64,000 nucleotides of DNA, from the NCBI RefSeq assembly GCF_022919575.1, contig NZ_CP095071.1, positions 2,728,001-2,792,000 on the forward strand, given 5' to 3'. A program made the position numbers and the translations under genes. The stretch is from Gracilibacillus salinarum. GTDB lineage: Bacteria; Bacillota; Bacilli; Bacillales; Amphibacillaceae. How positions within the stretch are numbered: position 1 is the stretch's first letter; each line of letters opens with the position of its first letter. The notes beneath the pieces were generated by a model that saw only the letters and a program-made list of their open reading frames with translations, was not told the DNA's origin and searched no databases. Of the stretch, positions 1 to 7,999 are shown piece after piece.

Positions 1-950
1 AGTCTGTCTAATTCCTTCTGGGCCCGTGCGTTGTTCTTTACTTCAAATTGTAATTGTTTCAGTTCAGGATCGTTCTTATCTGATAAGAATGTAAGCAAGT
101 TAATATAGACTTCCGCTTCTCTATATTCCGCAAGCTGATAATGCCCGCTAAAACTAGCCATTAACTGCTCGTACAACTCATCTCTGTCTTCTTGATTGGT
201 GATATTTTTCATATGTTTTTTAAATTTACTCTGTACTTTCGATAAGGCTGACCACTCTCTGGACACGACGACCATTTCCAGCCATAAGAGATAAATGGGA
301 CCGTCATTTATTGTGTCGGTACCGTCCTCCGAAACGGAATTCTCCATCGTTTTCATCGCGTTCTTAAATTTCCCTATTTCAGCATAAAGGACCGCAAGAG
401 ACATCGCCAAAACCGGCGTGTACTCTGGAACCCGCTCCATACCTTGATGCAGCGTTTCAATCGCTTCCTCCATACATTCCATATCGGTTAACACTTTTAC
501 TTTTACCGAGTGCATAATTGCCACTTCTTCAGGATCGGAAACAGAGGTTAAGATATCCGTAAATATGCTTTCTACTTCCTCCAGGTCGTTTTTTAAGCCG
601 GCTAATTGCATAAATCCGGCCTTCACGATTAAATTGTTAGAAGTTAGCTTGTCTGCCCGTTGAAGCAGATCTTCTGCTTTCTTGGCATCACCCTGCTCGA
701 TTGCGGATAGAGCATTTTCCAGCAAATCCTCTTCCTTGCCTCCGTATTTGCGTAAGAAGTCATATTCTTTTCGTTTGATCGGATCTTTTAGCGTTTCATA
801 CGCTTTTCGCACCTTTTCGAAGCCTTCTGGGTCTGTTTCGGGTGGATGCTCTTTCACTGCCTTAATATATTTCTCTTTAATTCTGCCCTGTCCAATATTG
901 GCAGTGGTTCCTAGAATTTTATAATAATTTTCGATTTTTTCTTTCGCCAT
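1..950 (-). CDS. J-domain-like protein with helical/TPR-like tail (3' end beyond window)
   Basis: Likely co-chaperone of the Hsp70 encoded just upstream. The frame is open from an ATG at 950 to the window edge, so at least 316 residues are visible. The first ~65 residues fit a J-domain (ENYYKILG near the N-terminus, then KVRKAYETLKDPIKRKEYD), but the invariant HPD tripeptide reads HPP (residues ~35-37, followed by ETDPEGF). The rest is alpha-helical with TPR-like spacing. The start is supported by AAGGAGG about 9 bases upstream, which overlaps the stop of the hsp70 gene. The HPD change predicts altered or lost stimulation of Hsp70 ATPase. The J-domain assignment is firm in layout; the functional consequence is inference. 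Confidence 0.8.
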   Translation of the reverse strand, partial: MAKEKIENYYKILGTTANIGQGRIKEKYIKAVKEHPPETDPEGFEKVRKAYETLKDPIKRKEYDFLRKYGGKEEDLLENALSAIEQGDAKKAEDLLQRADKLTSNNLIVKAGFMQLAGLKNDLEEVESIFTDILTSVSDPEEVAIMHSVKVKVLTDMECMEEAIETLHQGMERVPEYTPVLAMSLAVLYAEIGKFKNAMKTMENSVSEDGTDTINDGPIYLLWLEMVVVSREWSALSKVQSKFKKHMKNITNQEDRDELYEQLMASFSGHYQLAEYREAEVYINLLTFLSDKNDPELKQLQFEVKNNARAQKELDR

Positions 951-964
951 TTTCGACAACCTCC

Positions 965-2770
965 TTATAACTCAAGATCCATAAATAAGTCTGTTACCTC
1001 ATCAATAGCCTCTTCTAATAACACCTCGTCGACTACGGCTATGGCCTCATTTAGATCATCTAAACAATGCTGGACTTGTACCTTGTCCTCACCGGATAAC
1101 GTTTTTTCAGCTTCCTTGCAACGGTTCTTCCATTGTTTTGCCTCTTTAAGCAACTCCTCCAGCTCGGCATCCTCATCCAGCAGATCAAATAAGTCCGGCT
1201 GATCAAATTCCGGCAGCTCGTCCTCTCCTTGATAGGCTGCTTCTACTTTTTCCTTGCTCTGTTGTAATGCTTCTTCCGAACTGCGGTCCATCGCATCCTG
1301 CAGCGTTACTGTCATCGATTCACCTGTCGATACACTGGCAGCTGTTACTTCTAAAATACCGTTCAGATTATAACGGAAAGTGACTTCCACTGCCTCCGCA
1401 CCAGCGGGACTAGCTGGCAGTCCTTTTAATACAAATTCATTTAAAAAGTGATTGTCTCTGGCTAACTCGTGTTCGCCCTGGAAAATTTGGATATGCACTT
1501 CTGTCTGATGGTCCACCACTGTACAGAATGATTCCGAACGCGTTACCGGAATGGTTGTATTTCTCGGAATAATGGCCTTGTAACTTAACAGTTCATCCAT
1601 GACGTCTTCGATCACCGCGATACCCATGGAAAATGGGGCTACATCCGTCACAATCATCCCACTGTCCGACAATGCACCAGATTTCAATCCACCCTGGACA
1701 GCAGCACCATAAGCAACGGTCAGGTCCGGATCGATATTGCTCTGCGGCGATTGTTGGAAATAGTCCTCAATTAAGGCATGTACTTTCGGAATCCTTGTCG
1801 AGCCGCCGACCAGTAATACGTTATCAATTCCATCTGCAGCCAGTTCTGCATCTGTTAACACATCTTCCACCTTGGCCATCGTTTCATCAAGTAATGGGGA
1901 GATCAAGGTGACAAAGCTATCACGAGTTATGGTTTTGTATAATCCTAATGGCTTCTCGTTCTTCATTACGACAACCGGGATGGCGATATCAACTTGCTCT
2001 TCAGCAGACAGCTGCTTTTTTATTTTTTCTGCTTCCTCTTTCAACAAAGCCTTTCCGCGAACATCCTGACGCGGGTCTACGCCATGTTCTGACAGCATCG
2101 CTTCTGCCAGCCATTCTACTAACAGCCAATCAAAATCTTCCCCGCCCAGCTTGCTATTTCCGGTCGATGCTTTTACCTCCAGGATACCATCCATCATTTC
2201 CACGACGGAGACATCGAACGTCCCGCCACCTAAGTCATAAACGAGTATGTGACGATTTTCCTCTAGGTTCTGCAATCCATAAGCTAGCGCAGCAGCCGTT
2301 GGTTCATTGATAATTCGTTCCACGATGAAACCTGCCAGTTCTCCTGCTTTTTTCGTTGCTTTTCGTTGTTCGTCGGTGAAGTAGGCTGGTACGGTAATGA
2401 CTGCCTCTTTCTCTCCTTCACCTAATCGCTCATCTACCTGCTCCTTCAAGCTCTGCAGGATCATTGCCGACACTTCTTCCGGTAAGTAGTTTTTGCCGGA
2501 AATCGGGATGCTGGCTGTTTCACCCATTTCCCGTTTCACGGTGGCCTTCGTTCTGTCTGGCATCCCTATCAGGGCGGCGCGGGCATCTTCCCCCACGATC
2601 ACATTCTGATTAGGATCGATCAGCACAACGGACGGAACAATCTCACTGCCATCTTTAGCGGGGATTATTTCTGGTTTACCTTGATGAATATGAGCCACCG
2701 CTGAGTTCGTAGTACCTAAGTCAATCCCGACGATCGGACGAAACCCCTGATTTTTATCTTCCTTACTCAT
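965..2770 (-). CDS. Hsp70-family (DnaK-like) chaperone
   Basis: ATP-dependent chaperone of the Hsp70 family, cytoplasmic, 601 residues. The ATPase domain is intact: DLGTTNSA near residue 17 (phosphate 1), [13 protein letters not shown] near 180 (phosphate 2) and [12 protein letters not shown] near 315 (adenosine). A substrate-binding beta domain follows and the C-terminal lid is acidic and helical, without the disordered EEVD-like or Gly-rich tail of housekeeping DnaK. I chose the ATG at 2770 over the one at 2776 because the GGGGG ribosome binding site is 6 bases from it. It overlaps the end of the GrpE-like gene by 8 bases and is followed by the J-like gene, so all three are probably one transcript. 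It is not in the usual hrcA-grpE-dnaK-dnaJ order, so it is likely a specialised second system. Confidence 0.9.
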   Translation of the reverse strand: MSKEDKNQGFRPIVGIDLGTTNSAVAHIHQGKPEIIPAKDGSEIVPSVVLIDPNQNVIVGEDARAALIGMPDRTKATVKREMGETASIPISGKNYLPEEVSAMILQSLKEQVDERLGEGEKEAVITVPAYFTDEQRKATKKAGELAGFIVERIINEPTAAALAYGLQNLEENRHILVYDLGGGTFDVSVVEMMDGILEVKASTGNSKLGGEDFDWLLVEWLAEAMLSEHGVDPRQDVRGKALLKEEAEKIKKQLSAEEQVDIAIPVVVMKNEKPLGLYKTITRDSFVTLISPLLDETMAKVEDVLTDAELAADGIDNVLLVGGSTRIPKVHALIEDYFQQSPQSNIDPDLTVAYGAAVQGGLKSGALSDSGMIVTDVAPFSMGIAVIEDVMDELLSYKAIIPRNTTIPVTRSESFCTVVDHQTEVHIQIFQGEHELARDNHFLNEFVLKGLPASPAGAEAVEVTFRYNLNGILEVTAASVSTGESMTVTLQDAMDRSSEEALQQSKEKVEAAYQGEDELPEFDQPDLFDLLDEDAELEELLKEAKQWKNRCKEAEKTLSGEDKVQVQHCLDDLNEAIAVVDEVLLEEAIDEVTDLFMDLEL

Positions 2771-3365
2771 GTACATCCCCCTCTACTGTTATGACCTGTG
2801 CCTTGCGGATCACTTTGCCTTGCTCGTTAACAAACCCTCTTTTCAGCACCTCGACTACTTGATATGGAACGCTTGGTGTACTAGCCAGTTCTGATTTGGC
2901 AACCGTTTGCATGGATTCTGCTAGCTGTGGATCAAAGCCTTTCCCCAAGACTTCCACTTCATATACGCCTATGTTCTTCAGGTCAGTGAGCATAGTTTGT
3001 ATCCAATGCTTGAGCATTTCTTCCCATTGTTTATCTGCTTCCTTAATTCCCGATGATACGTGATCCATTTCATCAATCATCGCCAAATGGGATTCTATCT
3101 GTTGCTTTTGCCGATGTTGATACTGGTTATTTTCATTTGATAGCTTGTCACGTTCCGTCTGTATAGACAGGACAGATGGTAAGTTGTCCAGTTTTTCTTC
3201 GATGTTCTTGCTCGTTTTCACCTGGTGTCTGGACAATTTTTTCAATTGATCGGTCACTTTCAACACATGCTCCTGTAACTCATCCACTTGTTGTTGCAGA
3301 CGTTCCAGTTCGTCATGCTTATTTTCTTTTTCGTCTGAATTCTTACGCCAAAATTGCCAATTCAT
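2763..3365 (-). CDS. GrpE-like nucleotide exchange factor
   Basis: Probable nucleotide exchange factor for the adjacent Hsp70. 200 residues from the ATG at 3365, which has AAGGAG 7 bases upstream; an in-frame extension to 3482 has no ribosome binding site. Residues ~15-100 form a long charged coiled coil ([19 protein letters not shown] region), and the C-terminal part resembles the GrpE beta domain ([15 protein letters not shown], then [19 protein letters not shown]). First gene of the three-gene chaperone operon. The GrpE identity rests on the C-terminal motif and on context; sequence similarity outside this is low. Confidence 0.75.
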   Translation of the reverse strand: MNWQFWRKNSDEKENKHDELERLQQQVDELQEHVLKVTDQLKKLSRHQVKTSKNIEEKLDNLPSVLSIQTERDKLSNENNQYQHRQKQQIESHLAMIDEMDHVSSGIKEADKQWEEMLKHWIQTMLTDLKNIGVYEVEVLGKGFDPQLAESMQTVAKSELASTPSVPYQVVEVLKRGFVNEQGKVIRKAQVITVEGDVHE

Positions 3366-3521
3366 TGCTATCTCCTTGTTTGCTTTTTTTTCGACATGAT
3401 TCTGCTCTACTTTTATTTTATCTGATGCGCTATGACATAACAAATCATATCCGGACAGAAACAATCTGCTATCCTCCGCCACATCGATTTAAACGGACTA
3501 GACTGACATTCACCCAGAAAA

Positions 3522-3551
3522 AACCCTGCTATTCAACGTAATAGCAGGGTT
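3522..3551 (-). terminator. Rho-independent terminator after the racemase gene
   Basis: A perfect 12-bp inverted repeat (AACCCTGCTATT / AATAGCAGGGTT) with a 6-base loop, followed on the minus strand by a run of six T. It lies 8 bases beyond the stop of the racemase gene and just before the promoter region of the chaperone operon. Confidence 0.9.
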
Positions 3552-3558
3552 AAGAGAA

Positions 3559-4254
3559 TTACAAGAAAACCTGTTCCAACATTTTATCAAGATGGATCTC
3601 GGTCGTATTTAACAGCGCAAGATCAACGTCGCCTTCTTTCAGTATCATCGGCAGTTCCGTGCACCCCAGAATGAGACTATCGATATGTTCTTCCGCTATC
3701 ATCTTCTGGATAATTGCCAGAAAAGACTGCTTCGTCTCCGGGTTAACGATGCCATTTTCTAGCTCTTCGACAATTTTCTCATGTAGGAAGAGCTGGTCCT
3801 GTTCACTTGGAACGACGATTTCTTTTCCGTTTTCCAGGAATGGCTTTTTAAAGAAGTCATGCTCCATCGTGAATTTGGTACCGAGCAGTCCTACTTTCTT
3901 TAGTCCTTGTTCTGCGGCTTTTTCATAAGTTGCCTCCACGATGCTGATCATCGGTACCTTTGTTAGCTGGCTGACTTCCTCAAAGACAATATGCGGGGTG
4001 TTGGCCGAGATCACGATAAAGTCTGCGCCTATTGCTTCCAGTTTTTGTACTGCTTCCCCTACGTATTCGGTCAAGTCATTCAATCTGTTTTCACTAATAC
4101 AAGCAAAAATGTTATACATATTAATACTGTTGATGAACAGCTCTGGCAGCACCTGTTTGCTGTTCAACTTGTCTTGATATTTTGCGATAAATGTTTGATA
4201 GTAGTCCACGGTTGATTCTGGGCCAAGCCCGCCTACAATACCTGCCTTTTTCAC
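3559..4254 (-). CDS. Aspartate/glutamate racemase family protein
   Basis: Amino-acid racemase of the Asp/Glu/hydantoin superfamily, 231 residues, cytoplasmic. Family marks are KAGIVGGLGPEST at the N-terminus and LILGCTELPM near the C-terminus, which carries the second catalytic Cys. The first catalytic site, normally CNT, reads SANTPH, so the first Cys is replaced by Ala. Two-Cys racemases need both; one-Cys variants are known (E. coli YgeA has Thr there). The start is a GTG at 4254 with GGAGGGG about 8 bases upstream; the longer frame to 4284 would include the ribosome binding site. Single gene with its own terminator. Substrate and activity cannot be told from sequence. Confidence 0.8.
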   Translation of the reverse strand: MKKAGIVGGLGPESTVDYYQTFIAKYQDKLNSKQVLPELFINSINMYNIFACISENRLNDLTEYVGEAVQKLEAIGADFIVISANTPHIVFEEVSQLTKVPMISIVEATYEKAAEQGLKKVGLLGTKFTMEHDFFKKPFLENGKEIVVPSEQDQLFLHEKIVEELENGIVNPETKQSFLAIIQKMIAEEHIDSLILGCTELPMILKEGDVDLALLNTTEIHLDKMLEQVFL

Positions 4255-4343
4255 AGAAAATCCCCTCCACACCGTATTTTGCAAAACATGTATTTTATAT
4301 ACATATTATGACACAGATTGGATTCTTTGTGAATGCCTGCTGC

Positions 4344-4697
4344 TTATGTTTCGAGCAGCTCCTTCAAGATCATCACATGATTATACTCCAGCTCTTTCGT
4401 GGCAAAAAGGAGCGTGATCTCTCCATTATGCTCCTCGTAACAGTCCTTTAACTTCGCCAACGCTTCTCTCTTCTCCCCGTCATCTCTTAATTCCTGCAGA
4501 TATTCGGTTCGAAATGTGGCAAACTTCTCTGGATCATGGCCGAACCATTTACGGAGACTGGGCGACGGGCCAATTTCTTTCAGCCATAAGTCCAGCTTTG
4601 CAGCCTTTTTGGAGACGCCTCTTGGCCAGACGCGGTCGACTAGTATGCGTATGTTATCGGTTTTGGTTGGTTGGTCGTAGATTCTTTTTAGTTTCAT
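4344..4697 (-). CDS. DUF488 family protein (YeaO-like)
   Basis: 117-residue soluble protein of the DUF488 family, recognised by KRIYD near the N-terminus, the block ILVDRVWPRGVSKKAA and KEIGPSPSLRKWFGHDPEKF. The biochemical role of the family is not established. AAGGAG lies 8 bases before the ATG. It is followed on the same strand by the racemase gene (gap ~90 bases) and preceded by the small helical protein gene. Confidence 0.85.
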   Translation of the reverse strand: MKLKRIYDQPTKTDNIRILVDRVWPRGVSKKAAKLDLWLKEIGPSPSLRKWFGHDPEKFATFRTEYLQELRDDGEKREALAKLKDCYEEHNGEITLLFATKELEYNHVMILKELLET

Positions 4698-4723
4698 CGG
4701 ATGCTCCTTGTGTCATTTTTACA

Positions 4724-5056
4724 TCAAATATTATCCCGATAAGTCAACGTCATCTGTTGCTCGTTTATATCTTCTACCTGGTCATTTATATTGGTAACCA
4801 TCTTGCTGATTTGTTGATCCGTATCCTCCAGAATCTGCAAATTATGCTGTTTGAGCCGTTGTGTTTGCTCAAGCATCGAATCGATGATCTCCCCTTTTTG
4901 ATCTTCATTCACAATGATGGAATCAATTAATTGGTAGAATTCTTCTAAATAAATTTGTCTGATTTTATTCTCTAACTCTTCCGGTGAAAGATCCTGATAT
5001 CCGATATCAATCAATCTCATTTTAAATGCCGGGCTAGAGATAATATCTTTCTCCAT
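4724..5056 (-). CDS. Hypothetical helical protein
   Basis: About 110 residues, not recognised. It is acidic, almost entirely helical and heptad-like (LEQTQRLKQHNLQILEDTDQQISKMV), without membrane segment or signal. Possible starts are GTG 5065, ATG 5062 and ATG 5056; the last sits best behind AAGGTGG (10 bases). The upstream lipoprotein gene stops at 5062, so the two are translationally coupled and probably act together. Function unknown. Confidence 0.6.
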   Translation of the reverse strand: MEKDIISSPAFKMRLIDIGYQDLSPEELENKIRQIYLEEFYQLIDSIIVNEDQKGEIIDSMLEQTQRLKQHNLQILEDTDQQISKMVTNINDQVEDINEQQMTLTYRDNI

Positions 5057-5061
5057 TACCA

Positions 5062-5727
5062 TCACCCACCTTCTTTATCAAACAACTGAATATTTTTTAA
5101 CCATTCGACTATTTCTTCTTTTTTGGCAATCCGTTTTTCTTCACACGCTTTAGCGCCTAGTTCTTTCGAGCATCTTATATCTGTAAAAATGTGAATTTGT
5201 TGTCCCTGCTCTTCTTTCCGAATTAATGTAGCAAGTTCCGTAACATCATCATATTTATATTCTGCAATTTCTACATGCTGATCTTGAAACGCAGAAGGAA
5301 TTTCTTCAAAGCTTAAATCGACACCCATCCTTGACGTTATATCTTCTTTACCATGCGCTGCGTCGGATAAGAAGCTATAGTATTCTACCTGGTGACCTAC
5401 ATATATATTTTCAAAGTTTTTTGTTTCCATATTTACTAACTCACTGCGATTATCCGGGCCAATATTATAACTTTTCTCACTGATCGTCATATCTTCGGGA
5501 AAGTTCATTTGATATGCCCCGGTCTTGGAGACAAAAGAATAATAGCCTTCTTCCGTTGGTTCAGTTGATTCCATAAATCCCCGTGTAAATTCATCCTGAA
5601 ATGCTGGCACATCAGGTAAATCCGTTGCATTCATTTCAGATGGTTTCGCATTTTGATTATTTGTCATTTGACAGCCTCCTAAAAAAACAGTTAAGACAAC
5701 AAAGATAAGGAGATTTCGAATTTTCAC
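5062..5727 (-). CDS. Putative lipoprotein
   Basis: 221 residues with a lipoprotein signal peptide: KIRN, a hydrophobic stretch, then the lipobox LGGC (Cys about residue 19). The mature part is hydrophilic and probably faces outward on the membrane. No domain recognised; two Cys pairs near the C-terminus (RCSKELGAKACEEK) could form a disulfide. I chose the GTG at 5727, 8 bases after GGAGG; the TTG at 5742 would place the start inside the ribosome binding site. Coupled to the following helical protein gene. Confidence 0.7.
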   Translation of the reverse strand: MKIRNLLIFVVLTVFLGGCQMTNNQNAKPSEMNATDLPDVPAFQDEFTRGFMESTEPTEEGYYSFVSKTGAYQMNFPEDMTISEKSYNIGPDNRSELVNMETKNFENIYVGHQVEYYSFLSDAAHGKEDITSRMGVDLSFEEIPSAFQDQHVEIAEYKYDDVTELATLIRKEEQGQQIHIFTDIRCSKELGAKACEEKRIAKKEEIVEWLKNIQLFDKEGG

Positions 5728-5890
5728 AATAGCAGCCTCCAAGCTTACAGTATGACGTGATCATTATTCCATGTTTAGTGTACATAATATAGGAAAAAAA
5801 TTGTAGTAATTACTGATAAATAATGGGAATTATTTTAAAATGAAGGTGTTGTTGGATAAAATCTCAGTAAAAACGCTTAGGAGGATGGAC

Positions 5891-6055
5891 ATGCTTGAAC
5901 GAAAGCTGTATTGTTCCGATTGTAATAAAGAAATAGAAGCTGGAGAAGACATCTATGCAAAAATGAAGGCTCCCAAACATAAAATCATGGTGGAGATTAA
6001 AGCTTATTTAAAGAAGGAAAGCGATATTTTGTGCCAGGAATGCTTTGGGAAATGA
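5891..6055 (+). CDS. Small zinc-ribbon-like protein
   Basis: 54 residues from the ATG at 5891, which lies 6 bases after a perfect AGGAGG; the upstream in-frame ATG at 5840 has no ribosome binding site. It has two Cys pairs, YCSDC and LCQEC, about 40 residues apart, as in a single treble-clef or zinc ribbon. Similar short Bacillaceae proteins exist under misleading transporter names. Role unknown. Monocistronic on the plus strand between minus-strand genes. Confidence 0.7.
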   Translation: MLERKLYCSDCNKEIEAGEDIYAKMKAPKHKIMVEIKAYLKKESDILCQECFGK

Positions 6056-6088
6056 AAGGATCCAAGCATCACTGTAGCGGATCGCTCT

Positions 6089-6115
6089 GAAAGCATCTTC
6101 TTGTAAAGATGCTTT
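6089..6115. terminator. Stem-loop between convergent genes
   Basis: GAAAGCATCTT / AAGATGCTTTC forms an 11-bp perfect stem with a 5-base loop between the zinc-ribbon gene and the convergent two-TM gene. The T-tract is poor on both strands, so it is a likely but weak bidirectional terminator. Confidence 0.5.
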
Positions 6116-6116
6116 C

Positions 6117-6347
6117 TTAACGTTTTTGATTGCGAAACGCTTCTAAGACAATGAATAAAATTCCCAATATTAGAGAAATCCAGATCACAATATCAATGGT
6201 GACTGGAGCCATATCAAGCATAGCTATCCAATTTCCTGAGGTTGCGATGTCATTGCTTGCAACTAATATTGCGGTGCTGATTAACTTACTTGCGTATATA
6301 ACGGCAGCAATGAATAGTAATGAAATCCCGACAAGAGTACGCTTCAC
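6117..6347 (-). CDS. Small two-TM membrane protein
   Basis: 76 residues with two hydrophobic segments (residues ~5-30 and ~50-68) and a basic C-terminal tail FRNQKR. No family recognised. The start ATG is preceded by a purine-rich AAAAAGGGGGAA tract. Function unknown. Confidence 0.55.
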   Translation of the reverse strand: MKRTLVGISLLFIAAVIYASKLISTAILVASNDIATSGNWIAMLDMAPVTIDIVIWISLILGILFIVLEAFRNQKR

Positions 6348-6428
6348 CTATATTCCCCCTTTTTATCGGCAGAATGGCTATTCCCTTCCGCCAATACTTC
6401 CTAAATAGTCCATACACTTACTCCTTCT

Positions 6429-6884
6429 TCACAATTCAAGCAATCTAACGATCTCACCAATATTATGGCCAACCCAGCACCCGATCAAGGGCAGAATATC
6501 GCTAGGATAGTCTAACTCCGTACCGCCGAAATCCAGAACAAACAAGCAAACGGTGAAAGCAACACTCATTCCCCCTACTATGACTGTTTCTATCATTGTT
6601 CGCCGCCTCCAGCGCTCCTCGCCGCGAAAATCTTTATCAAAGGCCGATACACGCTTCACCACCTTGGTTCCGATTGTCTTTCCCGTTTTTAAGGTATATA
6701 ACATCATTGCTGTTACGACCCAGCCACTTACACTTAAAGATCCAAACACAAAATGGGAATTTCCTCCCATTTCGACTATACTTATATACAAGGCGAAACA
6801 AAACAGCAGGAGCAGATTAGTTTGGACTAATTTTATTTTTTTCAAACGCTTAACCTCTCGTATATCCCAGCCTGACTCAATCAT
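6429..6884 (-). CDS. Four-TM membrane protein
   Basis: 151 residues, about four membrane segments, with a charged cytoplasmic N-terminus (REVKRLKKIK) and a basic loop (RGEERWRRRT) between TM 2 and 3. GGGAGG lies 6 bases before the ATG at 6884. No family recognised. Hypothetical integral membrane protein. Confidence 0.65.
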   Translation of the reverse strand: MIESGWDIREVKRLKKIKLVQTNLLLLFCFALYISIVEMGGNSHFVFGSLSVSGWVVTAMMLYTLKTGKTIGTKVVKRVSAFDKDFRGEERWRRRTMIETVIVGGMSVAFTVCLFVLDFGGTELDYPSDILPLIGCWVGHNIGEIVRLLEL

Positions 6885-7204
6885 TTTATCCTCCCTTCTT
6901 AGGAATTAGTTAGCATGACATATTTTCCGTGCTCTCTGTAATAGTCGAATACTCTTTGTTAGTAATCTTTCAGGAAATTCAGCCTGTTCTGATGCTAAGG
7001 TATACGCATATCCTAACACTTTTCCATCATTAATAAAATGTTACCCAAACAGTTTATAAGATTCTTAGTTTTTAGCATCAAGTATAGTTAAGATTTCACT
7101 TATGCCTTGCATGATAAACCCGTTCATCATGATCAAATAGCACCCACTTTCGTTCACTAGACTTCCTTCTATCCTCCCTTATGTTCGAATGCCCTCTGTT
7201 TCCA
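6885..7204. other. Intergenic region with a possible gene fragment
   Basis: No complete gene. On the minus strand, 6906-7040 is an open frame of about 44 codons whose C-terminal half (LLTKSIRLLQRARKICHAN) looks protein-like but has no ribosome binding site and is closed upstream by a stop. It may be the tail of a decayed gene. Nothing else recognised. Confidence 0.3.
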
Positions 7205-7270
7205 ATAAAAAAACACACATGGTTAACAAATTGGTTTCATAAACCTTAACAATTTGTCTCCATATGTGTT
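7205..7270 (-). terminator. Long terminator hairpin of the toxin mRNA
   Basis: On the minus strand three stacked helices can form: AACACATATGG with CCATGTGTGTT, ACAAATT with AATTTGT, and GGTTT with AAACC, separated by small internal loops and followed by seven T. It ends the short transcript of the holin-like toxin. Long terminal structures of this kind are typical of TxpA/BsrG-type toxin mRNAs. Confidence 0.8.
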
Positions 7271-7312
7271 CTCTCTTTCTTTTCTAACGGGTATCAAAGG
7301 AAAATCTTACCT

Positions 7313-7399
7313 TTACTTTCTGTGCGCAAAAGATAAAATCGCTACAATTAAAGCTCCAAAAGAGATCGTTAACATCAGAGCCTCATACGTTGTCATCAT
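7313..7399 (-). CDS. Holin-like type I toxin (TxpA/BsrG-like)
   Basis: A 28-residue hydrophobic peptide, starting MMTTYEALMLTISFGALI. The N-terminal YE(A/S)LM block plus one membrane segment and a basic end (AHRK) matches the TxpA/BsrG/YonT and 'putative holin-like toxin' families, membrane peptides normally silenced by an antisense RNA. GGAG lies 11 bases before the first ATG. The frame stays open upstream to 7597, but those codons (for example AKDTDEDEIRVATE) look like an accidental or leader frame. The mRNA ends in the strong hairpin at 7205-7270. The antitoxin RNA would be on the plus strand across the 3' end; I cannot assign its promoter by eye. Confidence 0.75.
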   Translation of the reverse strand: MMTTYEALMLTISFGALIVAILSFAHRK

Positions 7400-7964
7400 A
7401 TTTGCCAGCTCTCCTTCCTTTGAAAGTCTTAAAAGTGCTGGCCTATCCAGTGGATCAGATACGTATTCCGTTGCAACGCGTATTTCGTCCTCGTCTGTAT
7501 CTTTTGCGCCAATTGTAGGATGATTTTTACTTTTGTATTTGTCGTGATTACAGTTACACAGGATGGATCGTCCCGATTGTTCCCCGGCAATTCGCATGGA
7601 TAGGCTAATGTCCTGCTTTATTTTCTCATCTCGATATTGCGCTCTATTTATGTAAGTAATCCTTTCGCAAAGGGGGAGGGGTATTACCTGTTATAAGTAC
7701 AAGAATAGGAGAGTTATCTAGTAGTAGCACTGTGGTTGTTAGCCTTTTTACATGCCCATTCATTTCAGATATGATGATAAGTCCGTAATAGAAAGTAAGG
7801 TGCTGAGTCTCTTTTTTATGTGTTCATTCAGCAATTGCAGGATGCCCCTGTGGCGTGAATTACTTACTATTATTAGTTTGTCACGAATTCGGCTTTTTTA
7901 TTCTCATTATCGTCTATTCTTTTAAACTCCTAAACGCAAACGGCTTTCACTCCCTGCACACAGC
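7400..7964. other. Intergenic region; toxin leader, otherwise empty
   Basis: 7400-7597 is the upstream open frame and leader of the toxin gene. 7598-7964 holds no supported gene, repeat or RNA on either strand. Confidence 0.5.
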
Positions 7965-7994
7965 AAAAAACCCCCTCTGCTATGAAGGGGTTTT
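7965..7994 (-). terminator. Terminator after the GH43 gene
   Basis: AACCCCTTCATAG / CAGAGGGGGTT stem-loop followed on the minus strand by six T, 6 bases after the stop of the GH43 gene. Confidence 0.85.
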
Positions 7995-7999
7995 CGCCA

